In this document: piece after piece, positions 19,926 to 28,240 of the stretch
How positions within the stretch are numbered: position 1 is the stretch's first letter
Layout of the letters: each line of letters begins with the position of its first letter
From: Gammaproteobacteria bacterium
GTDB lineage: Bacteria; Pseudomonadota; Gammaproteobacteria; Pseudomonadales; Azotimanducaceae
Direction of reading: 5' to 3'
Assembly (NCBI GenBank): GCA_003230835.1
Contig: QIGT01000494.1
Coordinates: 1 to 43,535 of the forward strand
Length of the DNA: 43,535 nt
The notes under the pieces: generated by a model
The model's database searches: none
What the model saw: only the letters and a program-made list of their open reading frames with translations
What the model was told of the DNA's origin: nothing
Position numbers and translations under genes: made by a program

Positions 19926-20978
19926 ATGGCACGTCTAAATAAATGGATTGCAGGAGCCGGGAACTATGGCCGTACAGGCGCTACTCGTGTGAGCGCACTG
20001 GACGGCTGGCGCGGCATTGCTATCGCTATCGTCTTGCTGTCTCACTTTGGTATCTTGGCCAACTATTTTCCGTATGAGCGAGTACTGCTCGGTCGAATGG
20101 GTGTAGATTTTTTCTTTGTGCTCTCCGGATTGTTGATGTCGAACATTCTCTTTGTGAAGCGCACACCGTTAAAAACGTTTTACCAAAGACGAATAAGTCG
20201 TATTTTCCCCGTCTTCGTGACCTACGTCACCATTGTGTATGCTGCAGGTTGGGTACTCGCACGATCAGCAGAATCGAGCAACTACCTCTACACACTCTTC
20301 TTTCTCCGAAGCTATTTGCCTTCTACGCCAATAATTTGGCATACCGACTTACCGATATCTCACTTGTGGTCACTGAACGTCGAAGAGCACAGTTACATTA
20401 TACTAAGTCTGATTACGCTAATTGTCGCACTTCGTTCTCGAGAGTATTTTGTTCTTTTCGCATTGGCGTTTGCGTCGATGGTCATACGATACGTATTCGT
20501 TCGCTACCCCGAACTTTCGAGTGACGCACTTGCCTTGCGAACCGAGTCGGCGGCAGCACACATCATGTTGTCGGCCGGGTATTTCTTGATTAAAGAAAAA
20601 TTCGCACCGTATGTGAAATCCTGGATGCCGGCGCTTGCGTTGGCAGGCGGCATTTTTTGTTACAGCGAATATGCTTCCTGGCTTGCAAACTGGACGCTGG
20701 CCCCGGTGGCTTTTGCGTTTGCCGTAAACCACGTGGAACAAATGCCTTGTTGGTTAATTCGTTTCTTTTCGTTCAAGCCACTTTAACTCTTGGGAATCTG
20801 GTCGTATTCCATCTACCTTTGGCAACAACCGTTCTACCAAGTTTACAAATTAGACTGGCTAACTTTTTACGGTCATTCCGTGGTGTTATTGGCGGGCGCC
20901 CTTGCCTTGGGTTTAGTCTCATTCTATTTCCTGGAAAATCCGGTGCGTCGCTATCTCAACGACCGTTTAAGTTCCTAA
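19926..20978 (+). pseudogene. Acyltransferase-3 family membrane protein, interrupted by in-frame TAA
   Basis: The frame reads as one 350-residue acyltransferase-3 protein with about ten membrane segments: ALDGWRGIAIAIVLLSH (catalytic-type motif, His near 39), RMGVDFFFVLSGLL, RRISRIFPVF, LWSLNVEEH, and C-terminal SYSIYLWQQPFYQVY with FYFLENPVRRY. A TAA at 20784-20786 splits it after FSFKPL; the same frame continues directly as LLGIWSYSIYLW. One base change (for example AAA to TAA) explains this. Such enzymes O-acylate polysaccharides or lipids. The truncated product would lack its last two helices. Confidence 0.88.
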
Positions 20979-21439
20979 TCTTAAATTTCGCTTCTCCAAG
21001 ATCGAAGGCCGGCTGCCGCTCAAACAAAAACCGGCAATTATGAGGTTGTGTAAAATCAAATACATCGGCTAATAAATAGTCGCAAATCATTGAATTTAAA
21101 TACTTTACTAAAATTAGGACAACAGTTGCCATGTCTGGTACGTTCGCGTTCAAAGCGTTTGGGCAGGAAATTCAGCCAGTACCAGTGCCTGGCGCACTTA
21201 TCCGAAACCGGATGGAGATTGCCACACCCGCTGCGCGGGTTCGCAATGACGGGGTAAGGGGTTGCGTCATGGCGAGCCCTAAAGAGCTACGTCATGGCGA
21301 GCCCGAAGGGCGCGGCAATCTCTTAACACTGCGGCCTAACTGATTGAATCTGTAGAAACCTGACGGAGATTGCCACACCCGCTTCGCGGGTTCGCAATGA
21401 CGGGGAGTTGTTCTTACACGAGCTTAAACTTAGCGACGT
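20979..21439. other. Repeat-rich intergenic region
   Basis: No convincing gene. The frame 21131-21343 is an artefact of the palindromic repeats described at 21215-21403. Confidence 0.6.
21215..21403. repeat. Dispersed palindromic repeat cluster
   Basis: Two direct copies of a 38-bp element (21215-21252 and 21366-21403), starting GAGATTGCCACACCCGC and ending TCGCAATGACGG, flank an inverted copy (21291-21322, starting GTCATGGCGAGCCCG) and a partial inverted copy (about 21265-21288). Each has an internal hairpin (CCCGC-GCGGG). Repeats of this GAGATTGCC...GCAATGAC type are widespread in bacterial intergenic DNA. Confidence 0.85.
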
Positions 21440-22456
21440 TTACGGGAATTCAGTACTATTCTCTGTACGTTCTAACCAAATTTCACGCCAATAGTGATGA
21501 ATGCTTCGAGGACAAAACAGTCGCCCGGCACTCACTTTTGAACGACAGTAAACATTGGCAAGTACTATGCTGGGATCTCCAAATTTTATCATTACGCCAC
21601 TTTTTTCGTTAATGATCTTACTTAATCTTTGCTGGACCCGGAACTCTTGACCGCAATATCTCACCATTTCCGCGTCAAAATACAACCCGCGATTCTTATT
21701 ACTTTTATCCAGAGTCTTTATTATCTCGTCGTAACTTTTTACCCGTACAGACTCCCCCGGTTGCAAATCTATAGTTACATTTGGTGTTTTATCCAAATTT
21801 CCTGACCGATTAGGAAACGGCGGACGCCCCCAAATTTTCTGCCAGTGATTAAACAAATATAGCTGAAACCTGTATGCACCCAGTTTTAAAGATTTTTGGA
21901 ATAACGAAAAACAACCGGCGCGGACCAGACTTCGCAATTTTACGTCATTGTAACGCCAGTCATTCCAGTACTGCGCCATATTGTTGCCACTGAGTGGCTT
22001 ACTATAGTTCAGTACTTCGGTGGCCTGACAGCGATAGACAGGTTCTTGCGAGTCTGACTGATTAACTACCGTGCCCCGGTTCACGAGGTCGAAAGCCGCC
22101 TCCAAGTCCAAGTCTTGTAATAAGACGGGTTGCTGTGACTTCGTTCTTCGCAGCCAACTTTCATGCCAAAACAAAAGACACCTTGCCTCACAGCCTCCAT
22201 AAACAAGACCGTTGCAACGCGTCCCTAGCAAATGAACTGTATTTTCGAGTTTGCGCCCGCCGTTGCCGTCAACGGTATCGCAACTTTTATCGGCACGTTT
22301 ATATATTTGTTGCTCAGAACCCGCCATTTCCAACATTTGAGGCATCAATGGCATACCACCGATGGTTCCTTGAGCATCCAGTGTCGCTAGCATTTCGTCA
22401 CGACTAACAATCGTTACCTTTTCACCGGGTAGAAATCTAGGTCCTTTGTCTTTCAT
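21440..22456 (-). CDS. Two-domain conserved protein found in polysaccharide clusters, function unknown
   Basis: I choose ATG 22456 (338 residues), which has GGAG 6 bases upstream; an in-frame ATG at 22501 has no ribosome site. The protein has an internal duplication: residues about 9-104 (PGEKVTIVSRDEMLATLD ... HESWLRR) and 232-330 (PGESVRVKSYDEIIKTLD ... REIWLER). The first half has TVHLLGTRCNGLVYGGCEA and a further cysteine, a possible metal site; the second keeps only part of it. I recall this family from exopolysaccharide loci, but its activity is not known to me. It diverges from the GT2 operon. Confidence 0.75.
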   Translation of the reverse strand: MKDKGPRFLPGEKVTIVSRDEMLATLDAQGTIGGMPLMPQMLEMAGSEQQIYKRADKSCDTVDGNGGRKLENTVHLLGTRCNGLVYGGCEARCLLFWHESWLRRTKSQQPVLLQDLDLEAAFDLVNRGTVVNQSDSQEPVYRCQATEVLNYSKPLSGNNMAQYWNDWRYNDVKLRSLVRAGCFSLFQKSLKLGAYRFQLYLFNHWQKIWGRPPFPNRSGNLDKTPNVTIDLQPGESVRVKSYDEIIKTLDKSNKNRGLYFDAEMVRYCGQEFRVQQRLSKIINEKSGVMIKFGDPSIVLANVYCRSKVSAGRLFCPRSIHHYWREIWLERTENSTEFP

Positions 22457-22560
22457 TGCTGGCTCCAACCAGTGAACGAGACGAGATTTTCCATCAAACA
22501 TCAAAGGGTTTCAAGTCTTTGGTTAATTAGTTACTATAAACAGTACAAATAAATAGCAAT

Positions 22561-22592
22561 TACCATATTTAAAATTATCCCTAAATATGGTA
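22561..22592. promoter_or_regulatory. 11-bp inverted repeat (possible operator)
   Basis: TACCATATTTA and TAAATATGGTA are perfect reverse complements separated by 10 bp, in the gap between the minus-strand 21440-22456 gene and GT2. The geometry suits a dimeric regulator controlling both divergent units. A transcribed hairpin is the alternative. Confidence 0.6.
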
Positions 22593-22641
22593 TTCCACAG
22601 AATTCGATCGGCTGCTGGCAAAAACTGAAAGACGAGGAACA

Positions 22642-23538
22642 ATGCAGGACATCCCCTTAATTACAATTGGCATCCCGATCTATAACGGTGATCCATGGAT
22701 TGAGGAAACTATTGCATCAATTAAAATTCAAAGCGAGCAAAATTTTGAAGTTTTGATTTGCGACAATGCTTCAACGGATAACACTGAGAGCATTTGCCGT
22801 AAAATCGTAGCTGAAGACTCGCGCTTCAAATATATTCGTAATTCCAAGAACATTGGCGCCCCAAGAAATTACAACCTTGCCATTGAAGCTGCAACTGGAG
22901 AATATTTTAAGTGGAATTCCGCTTCCGATCTTTGTCTACCCGAACTTTTGGAAACCTGCATCAATGTTCTCGCAGAAAATAAAGAAGTCTCGCTATGCTA
23001 TTCAAGGACGGCCTATTTGAATGAGAATGGCGAGAAACAGTATATCGATAGGCAACTGGAACTTCTCCAGAGTTCGCCGAGTGAGAGATTTATCAGGTTT
23101 TGCGAAGAAATAAATCTGAATAACATGATGAATGGCGTTATGAGAACCAAGCAGCTTAGAGGCACCATGCTCAATCAGCAATACTTTGCTTCTGATATTT
23201 GTCTCATGGCAGAAATTGTATTGCTTGGCAAAGTTGTCCAACTGCCAGAATATTTATTTATTCGACGTATGAGTGAAGATACTTCTTCAAGCTTGGTATC
23301 CGAGACAGATCAGCAACGCTATATTGATCCTGAGTTAAAGAGCCGTATGTTGTTTCAGCATATGAAACAGTTTCGCGGATTTTTCAATGCCGTCATAAGA
23401 ACTAAAATCGAAAAACGAGAAAAAATGAAACTGTACCGCTACTTGTTCAAACGAATACGCTTTGCACGGCGCGAACTGTGGGGTGATATCACGCAAGCCG
23501 TTAAAAGTTTTTTTGTACAAAGAAACCCTGCTGCTTGA
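22642..23538 (+). CDS. Glycosyltransferase family 2
   Basis: The GT-A fold start ITIGIPIYNGDPWIEETIASI and CDNASTDNTESICR are typical of GT2 enzymes, which transfer a sugar from an NDP-sugar. The usual DxD metal motif is represented by NSASD around 92-96. Length is 298 residues with no membrane helices, so it acts at the cytoplasmic face of the membrane. First gene of a plus-strand run with tight spacing (9 bp to the next gene). Sugar and acceptor cannot be told. Its DNA is AT-richer than the origin genes, which suggests transfer. Confidence 0.9.
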   Translation: MQDIPLITIGIPIYNGDPWIEETIASIKIQSEQNFEVLICDNASTDNTESICRKIVAEDSRFKYIRNSKNIGAPRNYNLAIEAATGEYFKWNSASDLCLPELLETCINVLAENKEVSLCYSRTAYLNENGEKQYIDRQLELLQSSPSERFIRFCEEINLNNMMNGVMRTKQLRGTMLNQQYFASDICLMAEIVLLGKVVQLPEYLFIRRMSEDTSSSLVSETDQQRYIDPELKSRMLFQHMKQFRGFFNAVIRTKIEKREKMKLYRYLFKRIRFARRELWGDITQAVKSFFVQRNPAA

Positions 23539-23547
23539 GGACCATTT

Positions 23548-24816
23548 ATGGAACGCTACAATGCAAAAACTTTGGAAAAAGGACATACGTTTTCGTGCAG
23601 AGCCTGTGAGGCCGAAGTAAGTAGTAGCTTTGTTAATCTTGGCATGACTCCACCGTGCCAAAATCACGTTGAGCCTGAAAACGTGAACCTACATGAAGTT
23701 TATTATCCGTTGCATGCTTATTTATGCGACTCATGCATGTTAGTTCAATTAGATGAGTATGTTTCTCCGGATGAGATTTTTTCCGATTACGCTTACTTCT
23801 CTTCATATTCGACTAGCTGGGTAGAGCACGCAGGCCGTTACGTAGATATGGCAGTTGATCGATTTGGACTTGGCAGTGAAAGTCAGGTGTATGAGATCGC
23901 CAGCAATGACGGCTACTTGTTGCAACATTTCGTAAGCAAACATATTCCCTGCACAGGAGTCGAGCCTGCAGCGAACGTAGCAGAGGCCGCCATAGCCAAA
24001 AACATTCCAACCGAAGTTGTTTTTTTCGGGACCGAATCTGCAAATTTGCTGGCAAAGAAATACGGTCTGGCCGATTTGATTTTAGGAAACAATGTTTTGG
24101 CACACGTGCCAAAGTTAAACGATTTCATTGGAGGTATGAAACTTTTGTTGAAACCCGATGGCGTAATTACTATGGAGTTTCCTCATCTGCTGCAACTGAT
24201 GAAAAACAATCAGTATGACACTATTTATCACGAACATTTTTCTTACCTGGCATTTTTCGTCGTCGTTAACACGTTTGCAAAACATGGCCTGGATGTGTTC
24301 GACGTCGAGGTGCTTCCCACTCATGGGGGATCAATTAGAATTTTCGCACAACATCAGGATGGACCGAGGGAAATTTCAGCAAACGTCGGTGCCATGCTAG
24401 AACTTGAACAAGAATATGGCCTGTTTGAACCGGAGGTTTATCAACTCTTTGCGGCACAAGTAAGGAACAGCAAGAGACGATTACTGGAATTTCTTATAAA
24501 AGCTCATGACCAGGGAAAAAGTGTAGCCGCCTATGGCGCGCCAGGTAAGGGAAACACTTTGCTAAACTACTGCGGAATTGGCACAGATCTAATTGAGTAT
24601 ACGGTTGATTTATCGCCCCACAAGAATGGCCGATATACGCCCGGCAGCAGAATTCCAATTTTTCACCCTGATCGCATTAGAGAAACAAAGCCCGATTTTA
24701 TTCTGATTCTGCCCTGGAATCTTGAAAAAGAAATTACGCAGCAACTAGAATACATTCGAGAATGGGGTGGCCAGTGCGTTGTTCCAATTCCAGAAGTTCG
24801 ATTGTGTGCTCAATAA
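23548..24816 (+). CDS. NDP-sugar C-methyltransferase (class I SAM-dependent, TylC3/NovU-like)
   Basis: The 422-residue protein has the three-part layout of sugar C-methyltransferases: an N-terminal zinc site (Cys17, Cys20, Cys60, Cys63), a SAM-binding core (VYEIASNDGYLLQHF, 114-128), the catalytic YHEHFSY region (His228, Glu229, His230), and a C-terminal domain with AAYGAPGKGNTLLNY. Known members methylate C-3 of a 4-keto-6-deoxy NDP-sugar to make branched sugars. The RmlC-like epimerase gene follows 15 bp later. The nucleotidyltransferase and 4,6-dehydratase that would supply the substrate are not in the window. Confidence 0.92.
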   Translation: MERYNAKTLEKGHTFSCRACEAEVSSSFVNLGMTPPCQNHVEPENVNLHEVYYPLHAYLCDSCMLVQLDEYVSPDEIFSDYAYFSSYSTSWVEHAGRYVDMAVDRFGLGSESQVYEIASNDGYLLQHFVSKHIPCTGVEPAANVAEAAIAKNIPTEVVFFGTESANLLAKKYGLADLILGNNVLAHVPKLNDFIGGMKLLLKPDGVITMEFPHLLQLMKNNQYDTIYHEHFSYLAFFVVVNTFAKHGLDVFDVEVLPTHGGSIRIFAQHQDGPREISANVGAMLELEQEYGLFEPEVYQLFAAQVRNSKRRLLEFLIKAHDQGKSVAAYGAPGKGNTLLNYCGIGTDLIEYTVDLSPHKNGRYTPGSRIPIFHPDRIRETKPDFILILPWNLEKEITQQLEYIREWGGQCVVPIPEVRLCAQ

Positions 24817-24831
24817 GGCACGGGGCGCATT

Positions 24832-25365
24832 GTGAAATTTAGAGAAACATCACTTCCTGGAGCCTATATGATCGACGTGGAACCACACGTTGATCACAGA
24901 GGTTATTTTGCGCGCACTTGGTGCGCCCGCGAATTCGCTGAGCATGGTCTTAGCGAAAGAATGGTGCAGGGAAGTATTTCGTTTAACCATAAGGCGGGAA
25001 CATTGCGTGGTATGCATCTCCATAGTGAGAGTTTCCCCCAAACACGCCTCGTCAGGGCTATTCAGGGATCAACGTATTTTGTAATCCTGGACTTGAGGAA
25101 AGGTTCCAGTCATTTTAAGAAACATGAATCTTTTACCGTAGAAGCCGAAAGCCACCGCGCACTCTACGTCCCAGCAGGCGTAGCATTAGGCTACCAAACA
25201 CTTGAAGACAACACTCTTATTTACTACCTGATGCCAGAATTTTACACACCAGAATATGAAACGGGTGTTCGCTGGAACGACCCGGCCTTTAATATCAGCT
25301 GGCCAACTGCGCAAAGAATTATTGTAGATCGAGATGCAAATTATCCAGACTTTCGTGTTGACTAG
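24832..25365 (+). CDS. dTDP-4-dehydrorhamnose 3,5-epimerase-like protein
   Basis: RmlC-type cupin of 177 residues, starting at GTG 24832. Base and acid residues are in place: His62 in LRGMHLH, the Tyr pair at 131-132, and Asp150 in GVRWNDPAF. The core PQTRLVRAIQG matches the family. It epimerises C-3 and/or C-5 of a 4-keto NDP-sugar. Together with the upstream C-methyltransferase it points to a branched deoxysugar. I do not give rfbC/rmlC as symbol because no rmlA, rmlB or rmlD accompanies it and the sugar is probably not rhamnose. Confidence 0.9.
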   Translation: MKFRETSLPGAYMIDVEPHVDHRGYFARTWCAREFAEHGLSERMVQGSISFNHKAGTLRGMHLHSESFPQTRLVRAIQGSTYFVILDLRKGSSHFKKHESFTVEAESHRALYVPAGVALGYQTLEDNTLIYYLMPEFYTPEYETGVRWNDPAFNISWPTAQRIIVDRDANYPDFRVD

Positions 25366-25385
25366 TAATTGAATTATCTAGACTA

Positions 25386-26687
25386 GTGAAAAATCTCAAG
25401 CCACTACTTTGTGTTGCCGATATCGATCAACTTGCTGAGCGACTCTATCCAATCTGTCGCAGCATTACCGGTGAGGGTGTTAGAGAAACTCTAACGATTC
25501 TCTCCGAATACCTGGACCTGTCGATTTCCGAAATTCCCAGCGGTAAAGCAGTATTTGACTGGACTGTCCCGCAAGAATGGGTGGTACGAGATGCCTGGGT
25601 GAAAGATCCTGAAGGCCGAAAAATCATCGACTTTCAGCAACACAACCTTCATTTGGTTAATTACAGCGCACCGGCACACGGTCAATTCAGCTTGGAAGAA
25701 CTTGATCAGCACCTAAATTCAATTCCTGAACACCCGGATTGGATTCCTTACCGAACCAGCTATTACAAATCGGACTGGGGGTTTTGCCTAACGCACAAAC
25801 AAAGATCGGCGCTTAAAGAGGGTGTCTATGAAGTTTTTGTCGACACACAATTTAAAGATGGCAGCCTCAGTCTGGCTGAATATTTTGTCCAGGGTAAAAG
25901 TCAGTCGGAAATTGTTATCTATTCGCATTGTTGTCATCCTTCTTTGGCCAACGACAACCTTTCAGGGCTGATCTGTTGCACAGCCCTTGCTCAGGTACTC
26001 AGCAAGCAACAACCGAATTTCAGCTATCGCATTATATTTGGCCCTGGAACTATTGGTTCAATCTCGTGGTTGGCTGAGAATCAGGCTCACCTGAAGAATA
26101 TTACAATGGGACTAGTCCCGGTTCTATTAGGCGATTCGGGCGACTTCCGATACAAAAAAAGCCGCCACGGCGAAGCATTAATCGATCGCGCAGTTGAGCG
26201 AGTACTTCACGATCGAGGGTTAAATTGTCGATTGGAAGACTTTTCTCCTTATGGTTACGAAGAAAGGCAGTTCAACTCACCTGGCATAAATATTCCTACC
26301 GGTCGTCTATCCCGTTCTGCACATGGCCAATATGCCGAGTATCATAGTTCGGCCGATAATCTTGACTTCATATCAGCGAATCAGATTCTCGAGTCGATTA
26401 CAGTTTGCGAAGATATTGTCCACGTTCTCGATCGTAACGTGCGCTTACTCAATTTATTCCCACACGGTGAACCACAGTTGGGAAAACGCGGTCTGTATGG
26501 GGATAAAGGTGGTAGCAAGGTCGGAAATTGGGAGATGGCTATGCTCTGGGTTCTAAACCTGGCAGATGGCGAGCACGATCTACTGGCTATGGCCGATCGA
26601 AGTAAATTGAGTTTCGACGAAATCTATTCTGCTGCGATGGCGCTTGAAGACGCTGGTGTAGTGAAACGATTGAGTTCGCGTGGCTGA
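25386..26687 (+). CDS. DUF4910-type M28-like aminopeptidase-fold protein
   Basis: The 433-residue protein starts at GTG 25386. It matches the DUF2172/DUF4910 group, with an N-terminal domain (YPICRSITGEGVRETL) and a zinc peptidase fold: HCCHPSLANDNLSG (His181, Asp190), GYEERQF (Glu near 292), and HSSADN (His320). A small winged-helix-like C-terminus follows. The residues suggest a working metal site. Members often sit in polysaccharide and antibiotic sugar clusters, and the true reaction (amide hydrolysis of a sugar substituent?) is unknown. It overlaps wzx by 8 bp. Confidence 0.82.
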   Translation: MKNLKPLLCVADIDQLAERLYPICRSITGEGVRETLTILSEYLDLSISEIPSGKAVFDWTVPQEWVVRDAWVKDPEGRKIIDFQQHNLHLVNYSAPAHGQFSLEELDQHLNSIPEHPDWIPYRTSYYKSDWGFCLTHKQRSALKEGVYEVFVDTQFKDGSLSLAEYFVQGKSQSEIVIYSHCCHPSLANDNLSGLICCTALAQVLSKQQPNFSYRIIFGPGTIGSISWLAENQAHLKNITMGLVPVLLGDSGDFRYKKSRHGEALIDRAVERVLHDRGLNCRLEDFSPYGYEERQFNSPGINIPTGRLSRSAHGQYAEYHSSADNLDFISANQILESITVCEDIVHVLDRNVRLLNLFPHGEPQLGKRGLYGDKGGSKVGNWEMAMLWVLNLADGEHDLLAMADRSKLSFDEIYSAAMALEDAGVVKRLSSRG

Positions 26688-28215
26688 CTCGAAAGAACAG
26701 ACGCGGGCTAGTGGTGGTGGCGAACTAGCTGGCAAAACTGCTCGCGGTATTGGCTGGATGATGTTGTTAAAGCTTGTCATGCAGAGTCTGGGCTTGATCA
26801 GTACGCTAATACTGGTGCGCCTTTTATCCCCTCAAGATTTTGGTCTGGTGGCGATGGCAATGGTATTCATTGCGATTATGGATATTTTTTCTTCCTTCAG
26901 TTTCGACGTTGTTCTCATCCAGAAGCAAACGGCCGAACGCAAACATTACGACACAGCTTGGTCGTTTACACTAATCTTTCATTTAATATCGGCACTCATA
27001 TTACTCGCTATTGCCTACCCAGCCTCTTTGTATTACGAAGAACCAAGGGTCACGAATTTGATCGTCATCCTGGCGGTTGGACTTGTGATTACCGGATTCG
27101 AAAACATCGGTGTGGTAGATTTTCGCAAGAACATGGAGTTCGATAAAGAGTTCCGTTTTAGGCTTATTAAGAAGGTGGCCGCATTTAGCGTCACTATTCC
27201 ATTGGCTTTTTATTGGCAAAATTACTGGGCACTTATTGTCGGCATGTTAACGGCCAAAATTACAGGCTTGGTGTTGAGCTACGTGATGTCTAGCTATCGT
27301 CCACGTTTCGATTTGAGCGCCCGATCGGAATTAATGCACTTTTCCAAGTGGCTGTTTTTCAGCAATATTTTCTACGCCTTTAGAATGCGTGGCGCCGATC
27401 TGATTATCGGTAAAGTTTCGGGTGCACGGGCATTAGGACTTTTCTCAATAAGTTACGAATTGTCAAATCTCCCTTCAACAGAATTAGTTGCTCCAATTAA
27501 TCGCGTTGTGTTTTCAGCCTATTCTAAATTAGCTGGCGACTTAGAGGCTATGCGCAGAGGCTACTTGAGTGTCATCGGATTGATCGCACTAGTGATCATT
27601 CCGGCGGGCGTAGGTATCGCAGCCTGCGCTCGATTGCTCGTTCCAATTTTGCTTGGTGATAAATGGGTAGATGCTACCCAATTAATTTCAATTCTGAGTT
27701 TCTATGGGGTGCTGGCTGCGCTGCAAACCAATGTCGCGTCAGTGTATATCGCTCTTGGTAAACCGAAAATACTGACATGGTTGCACTTGCTACATCTTGT
27801 TGTGTTACTCGCTGTTGCGGTACCTGCGATCTTATCTTATGGCGTATTGGGTGCAGCATGGAGTTATCTTGGTGTGGCACTGGTACTACTTCCAATTAAC
27901 TACGCGGTGATGTTCAAGACGATTTCACTTGCACCGACAAGATTCCTCTCCCAACTGTGGCGTCCGGTAATTTCTGCCGCACTGATGTATTTTTCTGTAA
28001 ATACCGTCAGCACCAGGTTCTTTGATACCAGTGGCGGTGAGCCTGGTTTTATCCAGCTCCTTGCCGTGATCGTATTGGGCGCAGCGGTTTACACCGTGCT
28101 GGTAGTCTCTTTATGGCTGCTGTCGAAAAAGCCGCCTGGCGCCGAATCATACGTCTTGAACGTAATCAAAGCGAAAATGGGTTCTAAATTTAAGGTGAAG
28201 AGCAGCACAGACTAG
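26680..28215 (+). CDS. Wzx-type polysaccharide flippase (MOP/PST family)
   Basis: Inner-membrane protein of 511 residues with about 12-14 hydrophobic segments. The N-terminus GKTARGIGWMMLLKLVMQ and LVRLLSPQDFGLVAMAMVF is characteristic of WzxC-like flippases, which move lipid-linked oligosaccharides to the periplasm. The start GTG at 26680 lies inside the end of the preceding gene (8-bp overlap), indicating translational coupling. No Wzy polymerase or priming transferase is in the window. Confidence 0.92.
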   Translation: MADSKEQTRASGGGELAGKTARGIGWMMLLKLVMQSLGLISTLILVRLLSPQDFGLVAMAMVFIAIMDIFSSFSFDVVLIQKQTAERKHYDTAWSFTLIFHLISALILLAIAYPASLYYEEPRVTNLIVILAVGLVITGFENIGVVDFRKNMEFDKEFRFRLIKKVAAFSVTIPLAFYWQNYWALIVGMLTAKITGLVLSYVMSSYRPRFDLSARSELMHFSKWLFFSNIFYAFRMRGADLIIGKVSGARALGLFSISYELSNLPSTELVAPINRVVFSAYSKLAGDLEAMRRGYLSVIGLIALVIIPAGVGIAACARLLVPILLGDKWVDATQLISILSFYGVLAALQTNVASVYIALGKPKILTWLHLLHLVVLLAVAVPAILSYGVLGAAWSYLGVALVLLPINYAVMFKTISLAPTRFLSQLWRPVISAALMYFSVNTVSTRFFDTSGGEPGFIQLLAVIVLGAAVYTVLVVSLWLLSKKPPGAESYVLNVIKAKMGSKFKVKSSTD

Positions 28216-28240
28216 GTCGGGTTCAGTTGTTAATTTGCGA

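Noticed and set aside
20725-20740. A fifth parS-like sequence (TAAACCACGTGGAACA) in the acyltransferase gene
   Set aside because: Three mismatches all in one half-site; below what ParB normally binds. It is kept only as a possible decayed site.
21131-21343. 70-residue open frame on the plus strand
   Set aside because: It is made largely of the GAGATTGCC-type palindromic repeats and has no family match or codon pattern.
24874-24889. ACGTGGAAC in the epimerase gene as a parS site
   Set aside because: Only one half matches and the central palindrome is missing.
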